Shown here piece after piece: positions 35,486-44,513 of a stretch of DNA of 64,000 nt; position 1 is the first letter of the stretch, and each line of letters begins with the position of its first letter. The stretch lies in the NCBI GenBank assembly GCA_016708875.1, contig JADJFA010000023.1, positions 1 to 64,000 of the forward strand, written 5' to 3'. The notes under the pieces are model-generated. The model searched no databases, was not told the origin of the DNA, and saw only the letters and a program-made list of their open reading frames with translations. The DNA is from Lewinellaceae bacterium (GTDB lineage: Bacteria > Bacteroidota > Bacteroidia > Chitinophagales > Saprospiraceae). The translations under genes were made by a program, and so were the position numbers.

Positions 35486-36778
35486 TCACTGCCGGTATTT
35501 CTTCTCAAACCGCTGGTTGAGTTGTTTGTGCTTGTTATCCAAATTGATGGTACGGCCTTGTATAAAAGCCGCTGTCACTTTGCAGGTACGCATATCGAGT
35601 GCGTCGCCCTCGGAGATGAAAAGGGTGGCATCTTTGCCCGTTTCGAGCGAGCCACAGGTTTTGTCAATCCCCAGCATTTGGGCGGTGTTCAGGGTAAGGG
35701 CGCTGATTGCCGCCTCCATCGGAAGGCCAAAACCCACTGATTGCCCGGCCTGGAACGCCAGGTTGCGCTGCTGCCAAAAACCATCATTCGAGAAAGCAAA
35801 CAACACTCCTTTTTCTTGCAAAAGCGTGGCTGTTTTGAATGGTTGATCCACGTCCTCGTCCTCGCGGGCAGGCAAACTCTGCGTTTTGCCCAAGATAACG
35901 GGCACGTTGTGCGCCTTTAAAAAATCTGGTATGAGCCACGCATCGTTCGCGCCGACGATCACTTTTCTGATGCCAAAACGCTCGGCAAAAAGCACTGATT
36001 CCTGAATCGTTTTGGCATTGTCACTGTGGATATAAAGCGTTGATTTCTGATCAAAAAGGCCACGCATCGCTTCAAATCTAAGGTTTTTTACTTCTGGCGC
36101 TGCTTGTTGGGCATAGGCCTTAGCCTCTTCAAAAAAGTGTTGCAATGCCTGTACGTCCTTGTCGTATTGCTCATTTTTCTTTACTTCCGGATTCCCCAAG
36201 CCGCCAGCGGCACTCATTTGAGGCCAGTTAAGATGAATGCCCTCGTCTGCACGATAGTTCGCGTCTTCCCAGTTCCAGGCATCGAGCTGCACCACGGAAG
36301 ATGAACCAGAAATAGTACCTCCGCTGGGAGTCACCTGCGCTAGCAGCACACCGTTGGAACGCACCGTCGGAATCACCTCCGAATCAGTATTGTATGCCAC
36401 CAGAGAGCGAAGATTGGGATTGTACTGCCCAATGTCAGCGTAGTCAATGGTGGCACGGGCCGCTTCGATTTCAGCAAGACCAAGGTTGGTAACGGGAGCG
36501 ATAAAGCCGGGATATACGTGCTTTCCTGAAGCGTCGTAAACCGTAGCGTACTTCGAGCGGTCAATACGAATGGTGGTCGCGTCGGCCACAAGGGTCAGTT
36601 TGCCGCCTTCAAAACCAATGGTACTATTGGAAATGACCGAGCCGTTGCCAAGGTGCGCCGTTGCTCCCATGATGAGAATTGCACCGCTTTGTGCGGGTGC
36701 TGGCGTGGGGTTTTGAGCTGCAAATGAATAGAATAGGGTAAGCAGGAAAATGCAAATAGGTGTGGAACGCAAGTACAT
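35486..36778 (-). CDS. Amidohydrolase-family protein lacking the HxH metal motif
   Basis: 430 residues from ATG 36778 (a 26-residue longer frame lacks a sensible start). Signal peptide PICIFLLTLFYSFAAQ. The amidohydrolase beginning (TIGFEGGKLTLVADATTIRI) and YDASGKHVYPGFIAPVTNLG are clear, but the HxH pair that should follow PGFI is absent (APVTN), as are other obvious metal ligands. C-terminal LTLNTAQMLGIDKTCGSLET and GKDATLFISEG are typical. It may be a catalytically inactive, surface or periplasmic paralogue; such proteins in Bacteroidota often pair with an active amidohydrolase, which is not adjacent here. Confidence 0.85.
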   Translation of the reverse strand: MYLRSTPICIFLLTLFYSFAAQNPTPAPAQSGAILIMGATAHLGNGSVISNSTIGFEGGKLTLVADATTIRIDRSKYATVYDASGKHVYPGFIAPVTNLGLAEIEAARATIDYADIGQYNPNLRSLVAYNTDSEVIPTVRSNGVLLAQVTPSGGTISGSSSVVQLDAWNWEDANYRADEGIHLNWPQMSAAGGLGNPEVKKNEQYDKDVQALQHFFEEAKAYAQQAAPEVKNLRFEAMRGLFDQKSTLYIHSDNAKTIQESVLFAERFGIRKVIVGANDAWLIPDFLKAHNVPVILGKTQSLPAREDEDVDQPFKTATLLQEKGVLFAFSNDGFWQQRNLAFQAGQSVGFGLPMEAAISALTLNTAQMLGIDKTCGSLETGKDATLFISEGDALDMRTCKVTAAFIQGRTINLDNKHKQLNQRFEKKYRQ

Positions 36779-36821
36779 AGCGGTGCTGATTAAGTTATAG
36801 TGCGGCAATATTAGTACGTCG

Positions 36822-36950
36822 AAATGAATTCGGATGCGGCGAAATGAATTTCGCATTACATAAATGACTCAAGGCGAAATGAATTTCGCCCTACATGAAT
36901 GGCTCAAGGGCGAAATGAATTTCGCCCTACCTCAATGCCTCAAGGATGTA
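36822..36950. repeat. Tandem gcgaaatgaatttcgc palindrome repeats
   Basis: Three copies of a ~38-bp unit (GCGAAATGAATTTCGC plus CCTACATGAATGGCTCAAG-like) with a partial first copy. The palindromic core also occurs, inverted, at about 10852-10867. The array overlaps the 3' end of the SBF transporter gene. Confidence 0.7.
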
Positions 36951-37828
36951 TCCCTCCCAGCCATCTTGTTGGTTGTCCAGGCAAAAATGCAAGCCGTCCA
37001 GAAGGAAAACATGGAGTAAATAAGCGCTGGTTTTACCATTTCCGGGTTTTGGAGCATATTTCCCGCAATGAGGAAAGCAAGGGTCGTGTTTTGCACACCA
37101 CTTTCCATCGCAGCCGTCAGTCGTGAAGGATGGGGCATTCCCATATACCGGAGGGCAAAATAGCCAGTGAACAAACAAGCCGCATTTTGCAGAAACGCAA
37201 CAGGCAAAATGAGCAGAATATCGCGGCCATTCAGGCCTGTTCCTCCCACGCTTTCACTTCCAAAAAGTTTTACCGCAAAAACAATAGCGAGCAAACCCAG
37301 CATGACATATTTCGCGGGCTTGCTGATCCTTTCAGCGAAACTGGGGCGCATTTTTCGAAGCAAAATCCCCAAAAAAGCAGGGATTATGGTGATGAAAAAA
37401 ATATGGCCTACGGTGTCCCAAAAAGGCAGGTGAAGGTCAGACGATTTACCCAGGAAGATACGCAGACCCATATTCACCACTATCGGAATAGAGATTAGCG
37501 TGAGCAGGCTGTTGACGGCTGTGAGCGAAAGAGAGAGCGCCACATTGCCCCGCCAGAGATAAGTCAGAAAACCAGAAGTGGCCCCACCTGGACTGGCTGC
37601 AAGAATGATAAATCCAACTTTTATTTCTGCTGGGACGGGCAACAAGAGCGCGATAATAAACGCAATGGTTGGCAGCGCAAGCATCTGGACCGTCAGCGCG
37701 GTAAAGAAAGCACGGGGATGCCGCACCACGCGCATGAAGTCAGTAAAAGTGAGTGATAAGCCCACGCCGAACATCACGAGTGCCAAAACAGAACCAACAG
37801 AAAGGTCGACGAAGAAAGCTGGACTCAA
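36932..37828 (-). CDS. Bile acid:sodium symporter (SBF) family transporter
   Basis: 298 residues with about nine hydrophobic segments. Family landmarks: LVMFGVGLSLTFTDFMRVVR, the GGATSGFLTYLWRGNVALSL region after LLLPVPAEIKVGFIILAASP, and AAMESGVQNTTLAFLIAGN (the ExG-VQN-like sodium/substrate site). It is likely a secondary importer of an organic anion; the substrate is undetermined. The C-terminal codons (RDTSLRH) extend into the GCGAAATG repeat. Confidence 0.9.
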   Translation of the reverse strand: MSPAFFVDLSVGSVLALVMFGVGLSLTFTDFMRVVRHPRAFFTALTVQMLALPTIAFIIALLLPVPAEIKVGFIILAASPGGATSGFLTYLWRGNVALSLSLTAVNSLLTLISIPIVVNMGLRIFLGKSSDLHLPFWDTVGHIFFITIIPAFLGILLRKMRPSFAERISKPAKYVMLGLLAIVFAVKLFGSESVGGTGLNGRDILLILPVAFLQNAACLFTGYFALRYMGMPHPSRLTAAMESGVQNTTLAFLIAGNMLQNPEMVKPALIYSMFSFWTACIFAWTTNKMAGRDTSLRH

Positions 37829-37953
37829 AGGAAAACGATTTTTTTCAGTGCAAAAGTAAAACGCTAAACCAGCTGTCCAAGCGTGTCAAGTCTTTTCGAG
37901 CATTATTGAAGCGGAAATAAAATTTTCCATTGAAAAACATGAAATAAAAAATT

Positions 37954-37983
37954 TGCAAAAACATCTTCGAAAGTTATGTTTGC
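37954..37983 (+). promoter_or_regulatory. Bacteroidota-type promoter for the beta-barrel protein gene
   Basis: TTG (37954-37956), 19 nt spacing, TATGTTTG (37976-37983): an exact match to the TTG-N19-TAnnTTTG sigma-A promoter of Bacteroidota. It lies 35 bp upstream of ATG 38019. Confidence 0.75.
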
Positions 37984-38018
37984 AATCAAATTCATTCTCT
38001 AACCAAAATTTTTATTGT

Positions 38019-38714
38019 ATGAAAAAGTTCCTTACGCTTTCCGCAATCTTCTTTTTTGCGTGCTTAACCATGACACAAGCCCAGTTTATCTTGGGTGGCA
38101 ACATCGGCTTTTCTTCTCAAAAACAAGTCTATGACTTTGATGGAGACGAATCCGAAATCAAACTTACCAATTTGACCTTGATTCCTCGTTTTGGTTTTGC
38201 CTTTGGTGATTTTTGGGCAGGCTTGGATGTAGGAATATCTTCCCTTAAGGCCGAAGAGGAAGAATTCGATTATGAATTCAAATCAAGCGTTACCACCGTA
38301 AGCCCATTCATCCGCTACATCAAAAAGCCCACCGAAAACTTTGGAGTTTGGGTAGAAGGACAAGCTGGGTTCTCCTTTGGTAAAAGCGAGGAAGATGGGG
38401 ACGATCTGGCGAAATACGCAGGTATCAACATCGGCCTACGCCCAGGGGTGATTTTTTTCATCAATGACATGTTGTCTTTTGAAGCATCTTTTGGGCGTTT
38501 AGGATTCTCCCAAACTACTGTTGAAGATGCCGAGGACTCTGACTACAAAGTCAAAACATCTGAGGTTGGGTTTAGCGCCAACAACAATGGCGTTGATTTA
38601 GCCCCCCTCTTCTATTTTGAAAACGAAGAGCCTCAGTTTTTGAAGTTCAACAGCGGCTTCATGTTTGGTGTGAACTTGATGTTTGGTGGTACCAGTTCAT
38701 CTGCTGGCAACTAA
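38019..38714 (+). CDS. Outer-membrane beta-barrel protein
   Basis: 231 residues from ATG 38019. Signal peptide ends MTQAQ. The rest is alternating beta-strands: FILGGNIGFSSQKQVYDFDG, LIPRFGFAFGDFWAGLDVGI, VSPFIRYIKKPTENFGVWVE, GLRPGVIFFINDMLSFEASF and FMFGVNLMFGG, the pattern of small OmpW/outer-membrane beta-barrel PF13568-like proteins. It is abundant in acidic surface loops. The function is unknown. A good promoter and terminator flank it, so it is monocistronic and probably well expressed. Confidence 0.85.
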   Translation: MKKFLTLSAIFFFACLTMTQAQFILGGNIGFSSQKQVYDFDGDESEIKLTNLTLIPRFGFAFGDFWAGLDVGISSLKAEEEEFDYEFKSSVTTVSPFIRYIKKPTENFGVWVEGQAGFSFGKSEEDGDDLAKYAGINIGLRPGVIFFINDMLSFEASFGRLGFSQTTVEDAEDSDYKVKTSEVGFSANNNGVDLAPLFYFENEEPQFLKFNSGFMFGVNLMFGGTSSSAGN

Positions 38715-38740
38715 CCTAACAATTTCAACGTTTTTCAAAC

Positions 38741-38776
38741 AAAATCGCCCGGTCTAAGCAACCGGGCGATTTTGTT
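38741..38776 (+). terminator. Rho-independent terminator
   Basis: AAAATCGCCCGGT-loop-ACCGGGCGATTTTGTTTT, about 27 bp after the beta-barrel gene stop. It could serve both strands. Confidence 0.85.
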
Positions 38777-38788
38777 TTAGGGGTGATT

Positions 38789-39619
38789 TTAAATCTGCTC
38801 AATCCCATTTCTCAATTCATAATGGATTCCACACTTTGGCAACCACGATTTCAATTTCAAGTATTCTGACTCCGAAATATGAGGTTTATCTGGAGATTGT
38901 TGAATCAATACGATCTTCAGCTTTTTCAAATTTTTCATGCTTTCTGGGAAGCGTGTGATGTAGGTGTGGCCAAGATGGAGGTATTCAAGGTTTTCCAAGT
39001 CCCCAATGCATTCGGGGAGTTCTTTCAAGTTAGAAAACAGAAAAATAGCGTTGCGTAAGTTTCTCAATTGACAAAAATCATCGGGTAGTGTTTCAATACT
39101 ACCATGTTGAAAATCAATCTCTTCCAAATATTTAAGTTGAGAAATCCCCGCTGGAATTGTTTTGAACCCCCGCATGCCAATCCCCAGAAAACGGAGGTTT
39201 TTATACCCAAAAACTGCTTTTGGAAACACTTCATCTTCCCAGTCTCCATTGGGATCAAGCGCCCTGACACTATCAATCTTTACACGAATGGCGCCTGTAT
39301 CAGATGCTGTTTTAAGCGTCACCATGCCATCTTGATCAGCAATGAGTGCTTTATTGGATTCGGCGTAGTAGTAAACCTCTTTTTCAAGATCTACTAACCT
39401 CACCCTGCGATCCTGATCAGCACTGGAGGTCTTAGTGGTGGAATCGGCGTAGGTGTGAACCTCTTTTTCAAGTTCTACCAAGGCTGGTTGCGGGGCTGGG
39501 GCTGGAGGAGAAATAGCTGGATCATCCTGATTACCATTGAGCCAGATCAAGGCCAGCAAGACCATACCAGAGAGAAGATATGGACTATATCTGAGTAACA
39601 ATTCCCAGACTTTTTTCAT
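38789..39619 (-). CDS. Membrane-anchored leucine-rich repeat protein
   Basis: 276 residues. One N-terminal membrane helix (YLLSGMVLLALIWL), then a Pro/Ala linker (AISPPAPAPQPALVELEKEV), two similar acidic segments (LEKEVHTYADSTT and LEKEVYYYAESNK), and from about residue 140 five leucine-rich repeats (FLGIGMRGFKTIPAGISQLK, YLEEIDFQHGSIETLPDDFC and so on). The LRRs are of the short bacterial type for protein-protein contacts in the periplasm. No partner is evident. Confidence 0.85.
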   Translation of the reverse strand: MKKVWELLLRYSPYLLSGMVLLALIWLNGNQDDPAISPPAPAPQPALVELEKEVHTYADSTTKTSSADQDRRVRLVDLEKEVYYYAESNKALIADQDGMVTLKTASDTGAIRVKIDSVRALDPNGDWEDEVFPKAVFGYKNLRFLGIGMRGFKTIPAGISQLKYLEEIDFQHGSIETLPDDFCQLRNLRNAIFLFSNLKELPECIGDLENLEYLHLGHTYITRFPESMKNLKKLKIVLIQQSPDKPHISESEYLKLKSWLPKCGIHYELRNGIEQI

Positions 39620-39734
39620 GAAATCAAAGGTTAGAGATACTAGGCGTAACAGATATTATCAGGCCAAACTTAGCCATTTATGGACCTAGACAAATAAACC
39701 GCAGAGGCGCGGAGACGCAGAGTCTTTTTACAAA

Positions 39735-40874
39735 TTACTTCCCCTCCTCCATCCTTACAAAATAAACCATCCCTGCTTCGTCAATTACCCCAAGCAACGC
39801 TCCCGATTCGTCGGCCACCCCAACAATGCCAAAACCGCGCTGACGGATCAAACTGCTGACCTTCACGAGCGAATCTTCTACATGAACAATCTCGGCTCGT
39901 TGTGCGTATTGACTTATTTCAGTAGTAACATCAGGCTTTCGCATGGCTCGAACAATGTCGTCTTCTTCAAGCATCCCTACAAGACGGTCATTCACATCGA
40001 ACACCAGAAAATGGCGTTCAAGGCCATGTCGGAGCGTTTCAATGGCGGTAAGCATCCAATCGTTGGAGCGCAAATGAGTGAAATGTGGGCGCATCACATC
40101 GCGGGCTTTGTAACGCGAAAGCAGGTCTTCGGTTTGCACATTATCATTCTCTGCACGTGCCGCATAGATGACGAAAATACCCAGAATACTAAGCATGAAG
40201 TCGCTGCTCCAAAGACCTGCTGCTACGAGCATCAACGCAATTGCCTGTCCCAGCCATGCTGCGATCTTCGTGGCTTTGGGTCGCCCCAGCCACATGGAAA
40301 GCAAGGCCCGGAATACCCGGCCGCCATCCATCGGGAAAGCAGGAATCATATTGAAAATAACCAGCACTACATTGGTAAAAGCCAGGTAGATGAAAAAATG
40401 CATGGTTGGCGACATCAGGTATCCCGACTCTGTTGCGATTTCTGGCCCAATATCTCTTGTCTGAACTGCCGAGAGCAACATTTCACCAAAACTTCCTTCT
40501 TCAACGGTAAGGCCTATTATCACAAACAAAACCACTGCAATAACCACATTCACTGCGGGGCCGGCAATAGCAACTACAAATTCATGAAATGGCTTTTCGG
40601 GCATACGCTCCAGTCGTGCCACTCCACCAATGGGCATCAAAACTATATCGCGGGTCTTCACACCATAGCGACGGGCTGCAATAGCATGGCCGTACTCATG
40701 GAGCAAAACGCACAGGAACAAGGACATAAAAAGAGCCGTGAGCCAAACTGTTTCGATCGTGCCAAGCCCCACACTTTGTGCGTGCCAAAGGATGTAGAGA
40801 AATATCAGCCCGAAGGTCCAGTGCAAAAAAACCGGAATGCCAAGCCAGGTAAAAATTTTTAAAGATCCGCGCAT
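39735..40874 (-). CDS. Site-2 protease family (M50) with C-terminal CBS domains
   Basis: 379 residues. Zinc motif HEYGH (LCVLLHEYGHAIAARRYGVK) in the second of about six membrane helices and the second active-site motif NMIPAFPMDGGRVFRALL (N-x-x-P-x-x-x-x-D-G). Two CBS modules at about residues 245-375 (VMRPHFTHLRSNDWMLTAIE, LVGMLEEDDIVRAM, GIVGVADESGALLGVIDEAG) probably sense adenylates. This is the SpoIVFB-like/Rip1-like CBS-S2P class, which cleaves membrane-embedded anti-sigma factors or similar. The substrate is unknown. Confidence 0.94.
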   Translation of the reverse strand: MRGSLKIFTWLGIPVFLHWTFGLIFLYILWHAQSVGLGTIETVWLTALFMSLFLCVLLHEYGHAIAARRYGVKTRDIVLMPIGGVARLERMPEKPFHEFVVAIAGPAVNVVIAVVLFVIIGLTVEEGSFGEMLLSAVQTRDIGPEIATESGYLMSPTMHFFIYLAFTNVVLVIFNMIPAFPMDGGRVFRALLSMWLGRPKATKIAAWLGQAIALMLVAAGLWSSDFMLSILGIFVIYAARAENDNVQTEDLLSRYKARDVMRPHFTHLRSNDWMLTAIETLRHGLERHFLVFDVNDRLVGMLEEDDIVRAMRKPDVTTEISQYAQRAEIVHVEDSLVKVSSLIRQRGFGIVGVADESGALLGVIDEAGMVYFVRMEEGK

Positions 40875-40966
40875 TGAGGTGAGAGACGTGAGATGGTGAG
40901 ATGGTGAATGACCCGCCTGCCTGCCAAGGCTTGAGTTTCAGAAAGGCTAAAAAGGGCAAAGACGGT

Positions 40967-41713
40967 TTAATTTTCTACGTTCGTTTTGGCTGGTTTGTTT
41001 GCAAGAATGATGTATTGATAGTCCAGCATGTCTTTGTCAACTTTTTTAATTTTAAATCCCGCAGCACTCAGTTCTCGTTCCACTTGAGCCAGCGATACTT
41101 TAAACTCATCGGGCGGGCCTACTGGCAGGTTGTTTTTCTTGAAATCAATGATAAGCAATTGACCGCCTGGGGCGATGCCTTTGTGAAGAATTTTGAGGTA
41201 TTCCACGCGGTTTTCGATATAGCCATAGGTGTTCACAATGACCACATCGTCAGCTTCTTCCGGTTGGAGTAATGGATCATCGTACTCGGCAAGGCGGCTT
41301 TCAAAACGATCACGGTACACTGCGGGGAGACGTACTTTCACGCTGTCGAGAAAATTGATAAAACGAGGGTCTATGTCAATACCAATTACTTTTTTTGCTT
41401 TTGGCACCAGTCGAAATGTAAAATAGCCTGTTCCGGCTCCGATGTCAGCCACCGTTTTGTCTTTTATATCGCCGAGGAAAGAAATAACCAATTCTGGTTT
41501 TTGCCAAATTCCTCGATCCTTGTCTTCAAAGTCGGCCACAAGGCTCTCAAAATTCCCTGCCCCAGTTTTGGGAAGCAGGAGCGGCTCAGAAACGGTGGTG
41601 GCAGAAGTGGGTTTTTCCCGAAAAAGCGATGGATCGTCGCTGCTGGGACGGGGTTCGTTTTTGCACGAAAAAAAAGCAGCAGATAAGAAGAGGAAAGTAG
41701 CAATGTGCCTCAT
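40967..41713 (-). CDS. SAM-dependent methyltransferase-like lipoprotein
   Basis: 248 residues from ATG 41713 (the longer frame begins in unlikely sequence). The N-terminus MRHIATFLFLSAAFFSCKNE has a lipobox. The Rossmann methyltransferase core follows: KTVADIGAGTGYFTFRLVPK (motif I), VIGIDIDPRFINFLDSV, DDVVIVNTYGYIENRVEYLK and APGGQLLIIDFKKNNLPVGP. A lipoprotein with a methyltransferase fold in the periplasm is unusual, since SAM is cytosolic; the same family occurs elsewhere in Bacteroidota. The function is unassigned. Confidence 0.85.
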   Translation of the reverse strand: MRHIATFLFLSAAFFSCKNEPRPSSDDPSLFREKPTSATTVSEPLLLPKTGAGNFESLVADFEDKDRGIWQKPELVISFLGDIKDKTVADIGAGTGYFTFRLVPKAKKVIGIDIDPRFINFLDSVKVRLPAVYRDRFESRLAEYDDPLLQPEEADDVVIVNTYGYIENRVEYLKILHKGIAPGGQLLIIDFKKNNLPVGPPDEFKVSLAQVERELSAAGFKIKKVDKDMLDYQYIILANKPAKTNVEN

Positions 41714-41845
41714 GTGTCGGGTGCGTAGAGCGGAACAGCGACAAATGTAGCAAGTCCGCTTCGAACGGTCTTGAAAAGTTGACAAGCTGGAAAGTTTTGA
41801 CGACCGAAAAAACGAGCAGGAGGCTTCTATCTTTGCGCGGCAGCC

Positions 41846-41879
41846 AAACCTATAAGGTTTTAAAAAACCTTATAGGTTT
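41846..41879. repeat. Palindrome AAACCTATAAGGTTT...AAACCTTATAGGTTT
   Basis: 16-bp arms around a two-base centre, inside the leader of the O-antigen ligase gene (start about 41917). A -7-like TATCTTTG (41828-41835) precedes it. Confidence 0.7.
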
Positions 41880-41916
41880 CAAATCGAACAACTCTTTGTT
41901 GCAGAAATCTTGAATC

Positions 41917-43234
41917 TTGATCAAATCCATACTTAAACCCATTTCTACTCCCACCAGACTGGCTTTCTGGTCTGCAAATCTGCTCGTAGTGAGCATGGTG
42001 GTTTCGCCATTTTTGCTTTCGATCAGCATGTGGTTCCTCGTGTTTGCCGCATGGTGGCACACAGCTGAAACCTTGCCTGTGGGTCCGAAACGCCAGATCC
42101 CAGGCGCTTCTCTGCGCTCGGCACAAACTTGGTGGGAGGTTTTGAAAGTGTCCTTTGGCAGGCTTTTTCAACGGAGCGAACTGCTTGTGCTACTACTGCT
42201 GCTGCTAGCCCCGGCACTCAGTTTTTTGGTCTGATGATAAAGCATACTGGCTGCGGCTGGTGCAGACCCGGCTGCCATTTTTGGTGCTTTTTTGGGCTTT
42301 TGCCAACCTCCCTACCCTTTCAGAACGTCAATGGAAATCAGTATTGTATCTTTTGGTATGGTTCATGGTGGGTCTGTGTATCGCAATTGGAATCAATTTC
42401 CTTTGGCATTTTGATACAATCATTGAAGGGCTGGGCCGAGGCAATCCGATACCTGTTCCCCGTTCGCACGTTCGGTTTAGCCTTATTTTGTCAACTGCTA
42501 TCATTTCAGGAGGATGGCTCTGGCAACAAGGTTTTTGGTTGCGAAGGGCCTGGGAGCGGAGAGCACTGTTGGCTGCCGTCGCGTTTCTGTTTGTTTTTCT
42601 ACATGTACTTTCTGTAAGGAGTGGTCTGTTTTCACTCTATGCCGCCTTGCTTTTCGCCTTGTTGCGCTATGTTTGGATTAGCAAAAGATGGCTCGCTAGC
42701 TTGGCCGCCTTGGGCCTTCTCGCAGCAGGCTTATGGGTTGCCACCGAGACCGTCCCAAGTCTGAAAATGCGGATCGCTTACATGAAATACGACTGGGATC
42801 GTTTCAATACCAAGGATGATGGATACCTCTATTCGGATGCGGTGCGTTGGGTCTCATTGCAATCTGGCTGGAGTCTTTGGCAGCAAAATCCAGTCCTTGG
42901 TACCGGCGCTGGGGATTTGCTCCTCGAAACCAAACGCATCACGGCAGAGATGTTCCCGAATTATTCACAAGAGCCACGATTGCCGCACAACCAGTTCATT
43001 TTCATTCTGGCCAGCACCGGGCTTTTGGGGCTTGCACTAAGTTTCGTCGCCTTCTTTTGGCCAATTTATTATGGTCGGAAAAACCTGTTGTTTTTGGCAT
43101 TCCAGGTCATGGCTTTTGCTTCGTTTCTTATAGAGTGTACGCTTGAAAATGCGATTGGGGTAGCTTGGTTTCTTTTTTATTCTTTATGGTTTTTATCATG
43201 CACGCAAAAAAATCCTTCGGGCAACATTTCTTAA
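41917..43234 (+). CDS. O-antigen ligase-like membrane protein (Wzy/WaaL family), frameshifted
   Basis: First part (41917-42234, TTG start the best available, MIKSILKPISTPTRLAFWSA): membrane helices. The frame breaks in the T6 run at 42222-42227; removing one T joins LAPALSFWSDDKAYWLRLVQ to TRLPFLVLFWAFANLPTLSE. The second part (42260-43234) holds a further ~8 hydrophobic segments and the O-antigen ligase loop: LFSLYAALLFALLRY, WVSLQSGWSLWQQNPVLGTG, and PRLPHNQFIFILASTGLLGL (P-H-N-x-F/Y, the conserved His). The total is ~440 residues. It ligates polysaccharide to lipid A-core, or polymerises O-units. It ends 36 bp inside rsmA, so the two are translationally linked. Confidence 0.85.
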
Positions 43235-43968
43235 AGGACGAACTCATCGCCGAACGCATCGCCGATAGCCTATTGCAAGCCGCCCAAACAGGTTGCGTGT
43301 TAGAAGTCGGCCCCGGCATGGGGATGCTCACCAAATACCTGCTCGCCCACCCTGAATACGAGACTTTTGCCGTGGAAGCCGACCGTGACATGGTGGAATA
43401 TTTGGGAAAACACTTTCCAGATTTTGCTCAGAAACACTTGATTCCCAAGGACTTTCTTGACTTCGATGCCCCAGCATTCTTTGGCGAACGATCGTTTTGC
43501 CTGATCGGGAACTATCCGTACAACATCTCCACACAAATTCTTTTCCGGCTCCTTGATTGGCGGGACCAGATACCAGAAATGGTCGGCATGTTCCAAAAAG
43601 AAGTAGCAGATCGTATTGTATCACCGCCCGGGTCCAGGGTCTATGGTATTACGAGTGTATTGGCACAGGCATTCTTCAAAACCGAGTATCTTTTTACCGT
43701 GGAACCCGGCTCTTTCAACCCGCCACCCAAGGTAGTCTCCGCCGTTATTCGGCTCACGCGCAAGGAAAATTTCACGCTTGGCTGCGATGAAAAACGCTTC
43801 AAAACAATGGTAAAAACGGCCTTTGGTCAGCGCCGAAAAATGTTGCGGAATACACTTAAACCCTTCTTCGACAACGACTTGTTGATGAGCGATCCTTTTT
43901 TTGAAAAACGCCCAGAAACACTCGGATGGGAGGAATATGTTAGATTGGCAAATAAAGTAAAGGAATAA
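43198..43968 (+). CDS. rsmA: 16S rRNA (adenine(1518)-N6/adenine(1519)-N6)-dimethyltransferase
   Basis: 256 residues from ATG 43198 (MHAKKSFGQHFLKDELIAER, the family start). Motif I VLEVGPGMGMLTKYLL, NYPYNIS (the catalytic N-P-Y in IGNYPYNISTQILF), PKVVSAVIRL and KTAFGQRRKMLRNTL. It dimethylates two adjacent adenines in helix 45 of 16S rRNA. The start overlaps the O-antigen ligase gene by 37 bp. Followed by a repeat and the alkyltransferase-like gene. Confidence 0.95.
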   Translation: MHAKKSFGQHFLKDELIAERIADSLLQAAQTGCVLEVGPGMGMLTKYLLAHPEYETFAVEADRDMVEYLGKHFPDFAQKHLIPKDFLDFDAPAFFGERSFCLIGNYPYNISTQILFRLLDWRDQIPEMVGMFQKEVADRIVSPPGSRVYGITSVLAQAFFKTEYLFTVEPGSFNPPPKVVSAVIRLTRKENFTLGCDEKRFKTMVKTAFGQRRKMLRNTLKPFFDNDLLMSDPFFEKRPETLGWEEYVRLANKVKE

Positions 43969-43972
43969 AACC

Positions 43973-44106
43973 GCAAAATGTAAAACAGAAAACCGCAAAA
44001 TTTAAAATTGAGACGTCGGATTGAATGTGATGTGAATGGTTTTACATTTTGCGGTTTTCCTGCCTGCCTGCCGGTAGGATGGTTTTACATTTTGCGGTTT
44101 CATTAA
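43973..44106. repeat. aaaccgcaaaatgtaaaac repeats, direct and inverted
   Basis: Two forward copies (from 43973 and 43990) face two inverted copies (44038-44057 and 44083-44101). Between the inverted copies is a CCTGCCTGCCTGCCGG tract. Confidence 0.75.
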
Positions 44107-44109
44107 ACT

Positions 44110-44457
44110 ATGAAAGAGCAGCCTTCCTACTACGATCTCGTCTACGCAGTGGTGCGTCAGGTGCCGCGCGGTCGCGTAACGAACTACGGCGCCATTGCCG
44201 ATTTTATCGCACTCGGCTCCTCCCGCATGGTCGGTTGGGCTTTGAACAATTGCCACCAAATGGACGGGGTGCCTGCTCACCGTGTTGTGAACCGCAAAGG
44301 CGAACTTAGCGGACGACACCATTTCCAAACACCAACCCTCATGCAAGAATTGCTTGAAAATGAAGGCGTTAAAGTGGAAAACGATTGTGTGGTAGATTTC
44401 AAAACCCACTTTTGGCACCCCAGCGAACTGGGCGAAAACTGGGAAGCGTTTGAATAA
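44110..44457 (+). CDS. Alkyltransferase-like (ATL) protein of the MGMT family
   Basis: 115 residues. The DNA-binding and active-site domain of MGMT is present (VYAVVRQVPRGRVTNYGAIA, RMVGWALNNC, RVVNRKGELSG), but the catalytic cysteine of PCHR is replaced: the sequence reads VPAHRVVNR. This substitution defines ATL proteins, which bind O6-alkylguanine lesions and hand them to nucleotide-excision repair without repairing them. The length is that of the single-domain ATL family. Confidence 0.92.
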   Translation: MKEQPSYYDLVYAVVRQVPRGRVTNYGAIADFIALGSSRMVGWALNNCHQMDGVPAHRVVNRKGELSGRHHFQTPTLMQELLENEGVKVENDCVVDFKTHFWHPSELGENWEAFE

Positions 44458-44513
44458 TCTGAAAAAAATGACAAACTAAAGTTCCAAGCATACGTTACAT
44501 TCGCATTCTGAAA

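Noticed and set aside
39882..40862. 326-residue plus-strand ORF opposite the S2P-CBS gene
   Set aside because: Only a shadow frame of a strongly conserved gene; the translation has no recognisable domain.
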